Below, piece after piece: positions 7,141 through 12,867 of a stretch of 12,867 bases of DNA. Both the position numbers and the translations under genes were made by a program. The stretch spans positions 1 through 12,867 of the forward strand of contig CAKMOY010000041.1 in assembly GCA_927911235.1 (NCBI GenBank), in the 5' to 3' direction. The number at the start of each line of letters is the position of its first letter. Positions within the stretch are counted from its first letter, which is position 1. This DNA is from an uncultured Moraxella sp. (GTDB lineage Bacteria; Pseudomonadota; Gammaproteobacteria; Pseudomonadales; Moraxellaceae). The notes under the pieces were generated by a model. It saw only the letters and a program-made list of their open reading frames with translations. It made no database searches and was not told where the DNA came from.

Positions 7141-9915
7141 TTATTTATTTGGCACAGTCAAAACTTGACCGATTTTTAACTGTGTGGTGCTCGTCATATC
7201 ATTCATGCCTGCCAACTCTTTGGTAGAAATGCCATATTTTTTGGCAACAGAAATTAAGTTATCACCAGACTTGACTTTATAAGTTGTCGTCAATTTTGGC
7301 ACTTTGATTTTTTGACCTTTTTGCAAAGATGCATTGGCTTTTAGATTGTTTAATCCTGCCAAATCAGTCGCTGAAATGCCATATTTTGCCGACAGGCTAT
7401 TTAGGCTTTCGCCAGATTTTACGCTGTAGCTTTCGGTTGCACCTTTGTATTTGCTAACTGGTTTTGACTCTTTGGTGTCTGCTTTCTCGGTTTGTTTTGT
7501 GGTCGCTTTACTGGAGGTTTTGCCAGCTTGTGGAATGGTGAGTTTTTGCCCTGCTTGGATACCGCTATTGCTTTTTAAACCGTTGGCACCGGCTAATTCG
7601 GCTTTTGAGATATCAAATTTATCTGCAATCGCATTTAAACTTTCGCCACGTTTCACCGTATAATCAACCCCTTTGCCTGTCAAAGCATAAGTCGCTTTGG
7701 CTTGACCTGCTGGTACGGTAATCACTTGTCCACGTTGCAGTTTTGAGTTGGCATTTACACCATTATTCAAATCGGCAATATCATCAGCCGATACGCCCAA
7801 CTTGTTGGCAATGCCAATCAGTGTATCGCCTGATTGTACGGTGTATTTACTGGTTGCACCTTGGTATTTTTTGGCGGTGGTTTGTGTAGTGGTGGCTTTG
7901 GTCGTTGCAACTTTGTCAGGGATTAACCAAAGCGTTTGTTTGGTTTTAACTTGGTAATTGGTTGGCAAGTTGTTATATTTTGCTAAATCCGCCACGCTTA
8001 AATCAAATTTATCCGCAATGCTTGTCAATGTGTCGCCAGATTGTACCACATAGCTATTTGGGCGTTTGGCTGGCGTGGTGGCTTTGGCTTCCATTGGTTT
8101 GGCGTTGTACAAGTACAAGGTTGAGCCTGCCAATAGTGGTGCATTCGGGTCAATCTGATTCCAATCTGCGATATCACGCCAGTTCACGCCTGCACGACTG
8201 GCGATGTTAGACAATGTATCACCACTTTTAACCTGGTATGTAGTGCGTGTGCCTGATGGACGTTGTACGGCAGGTTTTGTTGTTGTGGTTTTTTTGCTGT
8301 CTGCTTTTGGCTTGTCATAGCTTAACTTTTTGGTTTCGCCTTTGGCTTCTAGGACAGACTGTTGCGTTTGAATGGCATCAAGTTTGATATTACCATCAGT
8401 TGGGTTAATCGCTTGGGAAACTTGTGGCGATGATGCTTCAATTTGTTGTGCAATCATATCACGCTCAGCAGCTGATAGTGGCGGTTCTTGCATAATGGTA
8501 TTATTTGGCGTTACGACAACTGATGTCGTTGGCAACGTGTTTGCCGTTTGCATTTCTTGGGTAATTTGTCTTTGCTCACTGGCACTAATTGGTGGCTCGC
8601 TACTGACGGTTGGTGCGACATATGATGTCGTCTGATTTTTCACCATATTGGTTGCCATTGCCGCTAAATCTGAACTTGATGTTGGTAATTTTTCATTTTT
8701 TTTAAAGGCATCTTGTGTTGCTGATAAAGAATCACCCGAGCCGACCACCACTGGCGTTGGGATATTGTTAGTTGGTGTGTTTGGTGTTACATAGCCATTG
8801 CTTGCGGTATAAGTGGACGCAAACCCGTTGCCAGTCAAACGAGAAATTTGACTGTCAATTTTGTTATTCACATCGTTTGGAATTAACACACGGCTAGGGC
8901 CCGACATATCCACAGAACCTGCCAACAAGCCACCATTTAACGCACGCAATTCTTCGTAACTGACACCTGTTAAGCTGCTCACTTCTGATAACGTTACGCC
9001 CACATTGGCAGGAACACTACGAAAATGCTGACGATTGGCAATCGCAGGAATGGTTACACCATAAGAATACGGGTCTTTGATAATTTGGGCGACAGCCATA
9101 AAACGTGGCACATAATTCATCGTTTCTGTTGGCAAACGCAGTGACCAATAATCAGTTGGCAAGCCTTGCGACTGGTTATAACGAATGGCAGAACTCACAC
9201 GCCCCGGACCTGCGTTATAGGCTGCCAATGCCAATTCCCAACTACCAAATTGATTATAAAGACTGGTCAAAAAGTCATAGGCAGCACGAGTAGACTCAAT
9301 CACATCACGGCGACCATCAAAGGTTGATGTTTGATTTAAACCATAAATCCGCCCTGTACTTGGAATAAACTGCCAAAGACCTGCCGCAGCCGCATTACTG
9401 GTCGCATTGGGGTCATACGAGCTTTCAATCACAGGCAACAACGCAAGCTCAGCAGGAATATTACGGCGTTCCGCCTCACGCACGGTATGATACAAATATC
9501 GGCTAGCACGAGCGGTTAAACGGTTCAAATAATCTTGACGGCTGATAAACCAACTTTTTTGTGCCTCAATACGTGGGTCATAATAACTGCTATTCATCTT
9601 ATAATTGGCACGCAATCTATCCCACAAATTACCGTACTGTTGTACCAACAGCGTACTATTTTCCACCATTGTCATATCGGTTGCTTCAAGCAAACCTTCA
9701 AGCTCATCTAAACTATCCATATCCAACAAAGCCGCACTTTGCTGTGCTGATTGTGCTTTTGTTGACGACACACCATTTACCATCGGTTGCGACACAGGAC
9801 GGTTTGCCACTTGGCTATTATTCACCGTTGGCGTACTGCCACACGCTGACAACAACAAACCTGACACCGTCAACGCAAGTGGTGTACGCAATGCAGTCAA
9901 TTTAATATTTGACAT
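7141..9915 (-). CDS. mltD: MltD-type membrane-bound lytic murein transglycosylase with six C-terminal LysM domains
   Basis: This lipoprotein enzyme cleaves the MurNAc-GlcNAc bond of peptidoglycan with formation of 1,6-anhydro-MurNAc. The 924-residue product starts at ATG 9915 (AAGGAA seven bases upstream; a longer frame lacks support). It has a signal peptide with lipobox LLSAC (Cys25). The catalytic SLT domain spans roughly 140-290, with PVIESSYDP (catalytic Glu164), GLWQFIPSTGRIYGL and ALAAYNAGPGRV. A degenerate LysM-like segment lies at about 299-346, a low-complexity linker at 350-555, then six LysM domains beginning near 558, 620, 690, 750, 828 and 877. E. coli MltD has two, so this enzyme has an extended wall-binding tail. 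The linker holds a two-copy motif (EPPISASEQRQITQEM at 440-455, EPPLSAAERDMIAQQI at 477-492). The frame is intact over 2.8 kb. It is divergent from the DUF3025 gene and has its own terminator. Confidence 0.93.
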   Translation of the reverse strand: MSNIKLTALRTPLALTVSGLLLSACGSTPTVNNSQVANRPVSQPMVNGVSSTKAQSAQQSAALLDMDSLDELEGLLEATDMTMVENSTLLVQQYGNLWDRLRANYKMNSSYYDPRIEAQKSWFISRQDYLNRLTARASRYLYHTVREAERRNIPAELALLPVIESSYDPNATSNAAAAGLWQFIPSTGRIYGLNQTSTFDGRRDVIESTRAAYDFLTSLYNQFGSWELALAAYNAGPGRVSSAIRYNQSQGLPTDYWSLRLPTETMNYVPRFMAVAQIIKDPYSYGVTIPAIANRQHFRSVPANVGVTLSEVSSLTGVSYEELRALNGGLLAGSVDMSGPSRVLIPNDVNNKIDSQISRLTGNGFASTYTASNGYVTPNTPTNNIPTPVVVGSGDSLSATQDAFKKNEKLPTSSSDLAAMATNMVKNQTTSYVAPTVSSEPPISASEQRQITQEMQTANTLPTTSVVVTPNNTIMQEPPLSAAERDMIAQQIEASSPQVSQAINPTDGNIKLDAIQTQQSVLEAKGETKKLSYDKPKADSKKTTTTKPAVQRPSGTRTTYQVKSGDTLSNIASRAGVNWRDIADWNQIDPNAPLLAGSTLYLYNAKPMEAKATTPAKRPNSYVVQSGDTLTSIADKFDLSVADLAKYNNLPTNYQVKTKQTLWLIPDKVATTKATTTQTTAKKYQGATSKYTVQSGDTLIGIANKLGVSADDIADLNNGVNANSKLQRGQVITVPAGQAKATYALTGKGVDYTVKRGESLNAIADKFDISKAELAGANGLKSNSGIQAGQKLTIPQAGKTSSKATTKQTEKADTKESKPVSKYKGATESYSVKSGESLNSLSAKYGISATDLAGLNNLKANASLQKGQKIKVPKLTTTYKVKSGDNLISVAKKYGISTKELAGMNDMTSTTQLKIGQVLTVPNK

Positions 9916-9938
9916 AAATAATTCCTTAACAATATAAT
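9909..9938 (+). promoter_or_regulatory. Consensus promoter for the DUF3025 gene, overlapping the mltD start
   Basis: TTGACA (9909-9914), an 18-base spacer and TATAAT (9933-9938) match both consensus hexamers exactly. The -35 covers most of the mltD start codon (9913-9915) and the spacer covers its ribosome binding site on the other strand. The predicted transcript start is near 9945. Confidence 0.7.
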
Positions 9939-10023
9939 AAAAAGATATTGCCGCATAGTTTACAACAAAATAACAGTGAAACAAAATTTTTATCTCAAAA
10001 AAAGCACAAAATTACAAAAAAAC

Positions 10024-10874
10024 ATGACAGCACACAACCCATCATCTGATTTTTTACATCAAATTGACTTTTGCCAAAAATGGTATCAGACTTTAGCCAT
10101 ACCCAACGCATTTTTTGACAATCAATTTGCCAATATATTTGAACTGTTAAATCAAGCCATCTACCAAACAAATATTGATAAAAATTTCAAAAACTACCAA
10201 CAAAAACCGATTAAATTTGTTGCTCAAGATGACTTACCACCGCAAACCACTTACGAAAGTTTTATCGCCAATACAGGCAACATTCCCACCAGAAACAATT
10301 TTCACGACCTGTTAAACGGTCTGATTTGGCTAAATTTTCCCAAAACCAAAGCCGTTTTTAACCAATTACACGATCAAAACATTCAAGCCCACGGCATTAG
10401 CAACGCTCGCACGCCATTACGCAACGCCTTGACTTTATTTGATGAAAATGGTGGCGTGGTGATTAGCCGTTTGCCAACCATTTTGACCGCTTTACAAGAG
10501 TTTGACTGGCGAACCGCCCTATTTGACAACGCTTGGCAACATGATGGCATAACCACGACCCAATTTTTTGCCATCGGTCATGCCTTATTAGAAAAACTCA
10601 TCACCCCACGCAAAAATATCACCGCCCATGTGTTGCTGATTTCGGCTGATGATGATTTTTTTCCATGTCAATTTGATAAACAACGTGAAACATTGGACAC
10701 ATTTTTTGGCAAACTTTTTTTTTACAACAAACGCTGTTTTCAAAAATGTTTCAACCCTTGCCAATCTTGGGTATTCCAACGTTTTGCCAAAATCAAAATT
10801 TAGATTTTTATCAAGATTCATCGGTATTTCGTGAAAAACGACTTGGCACGCCTGCCAGCATTTACCAATTTTAA
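10024..10874 (+). CDS. DUF3025 family protein, frameshifted near the C-terminus
   Basis: The protein matches the DUF3025 family by its central blocks: NNFHDLLNGLIWLNFPKTKA, RTPLRNALTLFDENGGVV and FFAIGHALLEKLITPRKNITAHVL. No biochemical role is established for this family. The uninterrupted frame ends in an implausible Cys/Phe-rich tail. If the T run in 10715-10723 (nine) had one base more, the protein would continue LFSKMFQPLPILGIPTFC and then DFYQDSSVFREKRLGTPAS, ending at TAA 10872-10874; this is the family's normal C-terminus (an LP-hydrophobic-GIP motif followed by a FY-D-x-x-VFR motif). The corrected length is 283 residues from ATG 10024; an in-frame GTG at 9976 would add 16. Neither start has a clear ribosome binding site. 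It is transcribed from the promoter at 9909-9938. Confidence 0.8.
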
Positions 10875-10911
10875 CTTTTATCATTTTGAACGCTAATTTG
10901 CTAAAATCAGG

Positions 10912-10940
10912 TTGAATTTTAACCAAAATCTTGTTAAATT
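10912..10940 (+). promoter_or_regulatory. Candidate promoter of the small unknown gene
   Basis: TTGAAT (10912-10917) is followed after 17 bases by TAAATT (10935-10940), or after 16 by TTAAAT. Both -10 choices are weak. The leader to ATG 10988 would be about 40 bases and includes AAGGAAA seven bases before the start. Confidence 0.3.
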
Positions 10941-10987
10941 AAATCCACCATGTGAATAATTTTTATCAACATTTATAAGGAAATCTC

Positions 10988-11272
10988 ATGACCACCAAAG
11001 TTATCAATACCCCAAATGCCTTACGTTTTGTTACAGGTAGCCTTGCCCCTTATATTGAGCTAGATTGGCACGCTTTTAGCCTTGAGCAGTTAGAAACCTT
11101 GTTAGACAGTGTGGTGCGTTTTGAGATTGAGCATAATAATTATTTGCGTCACCAAGAATACAAAGACAAAAAAGGGGCGAATATTGAAGTGTTCCGCTAT
11201 GGCAATACCTTAAAATTGTCTAGTCTTGGTGATACCTTGTTGGTTGTGCAAGATAACAATTTTGCTATCTAA
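10988..11272 (+). CDS. Unknown 94-residue protein
   Basis: I do not recognise this protein. It has a good ribosome binding site (AAGGAAA) before ATG 10988, an intact frame and coding-like composition. The sequence is soluble, with no signal peptide or membrane segment: an N-terminal part (APYIELDWHAFSLEQLETLL) that looks amphipathic helical, a charged centre (EIEHNNYLRHQEYKDKKGAN) and a C-terminal part rich in beta-prone residues. Its end overlaps the most likely start of the downstream membrane protein gene by about 11 bases, so the two are probably co-translated. Confidence 0.65.
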   Translation: MTTKVINTPNALRFVTGSLAPYIELDWHAFSLEQLETLLDSVVRFEIEHNNYLRHQEYKDKKGANIEVFRYGNTLKLSSLGDTLLVVQDNNFAI

Positions 11273-11911
11273 TTCACCACCCAATTTGCCGTCTAAAACC
11301 TTTACTAAAACCGTCAAAATCTGTTTGGCAGTCTTGACGATTGCAGTGGTTTTAGCCAGTATTCAGCCGTTACATTTTCCCAGTTATTTGTTACATCAAG
11401 CTGGCACGTTGGTTTGTGTTGGCGTTTTTTTGTACCTAAAAAAAGCCATTAGACTGTCTGATAAAGCCTTTGTCGGTGGCACGTTGTTTTTGCTCATTCA
11501 TATTATTGGGGCGAGATATTTGTATTCTTATACGCCCTATAGTGAGTGGACGCAAGCGGTTTTTGGTTTTTCGTTGGATAAGGTGATGGACTGGCAACGC
11601 AATATGTACGACCGTTTGGTGCATTTTTGTTATGGTTTGTGTTTGTTTGGGGTATTTTTTGATATTATTCAACATTATTTTAAGAATATTGGCAAAAACA
11701 GGTGATTTTGTTGGTGTTGATGGTGAATATGTCCACCAGTTTAGTGTATGAATGGATTGAATGGGCGTTGGCAATGACGATGTCGCCAAAGCAAGCGGAA
11801 GCCTATAATGGGCAACAGGGCGATATGTGGGACGCTCATAAAGATATGTTTTTGGCATTTTTGGGTGGAATTATAAACCTATTTACCAGATTAGAACAAG
11901 ACAATAGTTGA
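11262..11911 (+). CDS. YjdF-type (DUF2238) inner membrane protein, frameshifted
   Basis: The family is a polytopic membrane protein of unknown function. About six hydrophobic segments are visible: KICLAVLTIAVVLASI, YLLHQAGTLVCVGVFLYL, AFVGGTLFLLIHIIGARYLY, LVHFCYGLCLFGVFFDII, VILLVLMVNMSTSLVYEWIE and MFLAFLGGIINL. Family marks are RNMYDRLVHFCYG, YEWIEW and WDAHKDM. The frame breaks at the A run 11694-11698 (five; six restores GKKQVILLVL). The start is uncertain: no ATG is suitable, TTG 11262 overlaps the preceding gene and gives 216 residues, and TTG 11286 gives 208. The stop codon is part of a promoter for the next gene. Confidence 0.75.
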
Positions 11912-11936
11912 AAAAAATTTACAAAAAATATATAAT
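11908..11936 (+). promoter_or_regulatory. Strong promoter of the substrate-binding protein gene
   Basis: TTGAAA (11908-11913), a 17-base spacer and TATAAT (11931-11936) differ from the sigma-70 consensus at one position. The -35 overlaps the yjdF stop codon. The predicted leader to ATG 12036 is about 93 bases. A second TATAAT at 12000-12005 lacks a matching -35. Confidence 0.7.
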
Positions 11937-12035
11937 ACATAACCTTTTAAAAACGTTTCAATCTTATTCTGGTTAAAAAAAGCAGAGTTTATCAAAAAGT
12001 TATAATTTTATTTTCAATTTCTATGGTGACCTCCT

Positions 12036-12857
12036 ATGAAACTTAATAACTACTTCATTTTTTACCAATTATTTTGGTTACAGCCTGTTCTCAAAATGAG
12101 TCAAAAAAATCAACTGAAACAGCTCCATCTGATACTCAAACCTCTCAGCAAACTCAAAATCCAGCAGATAAAGCTTATATTGTCGCAGTTGATTCCAACT
12201 TCTCTCCATTTACATCATTAGATGAAAAAGGTTTGCCTATAGGATATGATATTGATTTAATAGAAGCTATCACTAAAAAATCTGGCATACAAATTCAAAT
12301 CATCAGCAAGCCTTGGGCACAATTTCCACAAGCATTAGAGACAAACCAAATAGATATGTGGATTGCCGGTATTTCAATCACGGATGATCGTAAACAAATT
12401 GTTGATTTTAGCGACCCTTATTTATCATATACAACAAGCATCTTGACAAGAAGTGACCCAGAAAGTTTGCAAATGAATCAAGATAATATAGGTTTGTATA
12501 AATTGATTGCCTTAAAAGGTACTGTAGATTATACTTCTGCTCAAGCGTTAGTAAAAAACCCTGAAAATTTAGTAGCAGTTAAAACGACTTTTTTGGGTAT
12601 AAAAGATATTGCTTCTAAAAAAGCGGATGGCTTTATTAATAATGATAAAGTTCTAAAATTATTATATTAAACAGCATCCAGAACTTAAATTACGCACTTT
12701 TAATATCACGAACTCTGCACAAACTAATGAATTAGGCATTGCATTTAAAAAAGGGAATAGCGAACTAATTCAAAAAATCAACACAGGTCTTACACAAATT
12801 AAACAAGATGGTACTTATAATAAAATCAATGAAAAATGGTTTGGTAAAACTGAGTAA
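12036..12857 (+). CDS. Amino-acid-type ABC transporter substrate-binding lipoprotein, two frameshifts
   Basis: The corrected 273-residue protein belongs to the family 3 periplasmic solute-binding proteins, which usually bind polar amino acids for an ABC importer. From ATG 12036 one missing T in the run 12058-12063 hides a lipoprotein signal: MKLNNYFIFLPIILVTACSQ with Cys18. A Ser/Thr/Gln-rich linker follows, then the binding fold: VAVDSNFSPFTSLDEKGLPI, GYDIDLIEAITKKSG, DMWIAGISITDDRKQIVDFS and DPYLSYTTSIL. A second shift, one extra base in 12655-12660, separates the C-terminal lobe, which continues YYIKQHPELKLRTFN and ends in DGTYNKINEKWFGKTE, the family's usual end. No permease or ATPase gene is in the window. 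The leader has no good Shine-Dalgarno site (CTCCT precedes the ATG). The ligand cannot be named. Confidence 0.85.
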
Positions 12858-12867
12858 TATTTACTAA

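Noticed and set aside
9561..9905. Plus-strand open frames opposite the mltD N-terminus
   Set aside because: They lie antisense to a clear signal peptide and catalytic domain and resemble no family.
12074..12670. Binding protein starting at ATG 12074 and ending at TAA 12670
   Set aside because: That start falls inside the lipoprotein signal, just before the lipobox Cys, and that end cuts off the C-terminal lobe, which continues in the next frame.

Overview
The window looks like chromosomal DNA of a gammaproteobacterium of the Moraxellaceae, most likely Moraxella or a close relative. It is AT-rich and carries chorismate synthase (aroC), phosphoserine aminotransferase (serC), a six-LysM MltD-type lytic transglycosylase, YacG, a DUF3025 protein and a YjdF/DUF2238 membrane protein. 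The genus is inferred from composition and gene style, not from a marker gene.

Layout. 1-351: a plus-strand reading frame entering from the left that resembles the C-terminus of uroporphyrinogen-III C-methyltransferase, then an AT-rich stretch and a short remnant of the 3' end of a threonine aldolase gene. 352-1306: a divergent pair, a TrmB-like methyltransferase (minus) and yacG (plus, one frameshift), followed by a bidirectional terminator. 1337-2378: a secreted four-LysM protein (minus) whose likely start lies beyond an A8 tract that breaks the frame; its promoter overlaps a perfect 20-bp palindrome. 2399-6963: a minus-strand run of closely packed genes in transcription order: C5-cytosine DNA methyltransferase, its probable restriction endonuclease, aroC, a HolD-like protein, serC. 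7072-9915: the MltD-type enzyme (minus) with its own terminator. 9909-10874: DUF3025 gene (plus) driven by a consensus promoter that sits on the mltD start codon. 10988-11911: a small unknown gene overlapping a YjdF-type membrane protein gene. 11908-12857: a strong promoter and an amino-acid-type ABC transporter substrate-binding lipoprotein.

How the genes work together. The methyltransferase and endonuclease look like a type II restriction-modification cassette placed directly upstream of aroC; the endonuclease stop codon is part of the aroC ribosome binding site, so aroC, the HolD-like gene and serC could be read from the cassette. aroC and serC are biosynthetic (aromatic compounds; serine and pyridoxal phosphate). 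The LysM protein and MltD act on the cell wall.

A striking property of the window is reading-frame damage. Eight genes (yacG, LysM, serC, HolD-like, the methyltransferase, DUF3025, yjdF, the substrate-binding protein) together contain eleven single-base shifts, almost all in A or T runs. A one-base correction at each restores a family-like protein of ordinary length. Long genes such as aroC and mltD are intact. Homopolymer sequencing or assembly error is the simplest explanation, but slippage-tolerated or phase-variable tracts cannot be excluded from the sequence alone. No tRNA, rRNA, insertion sequence or CRISPR array was seen.
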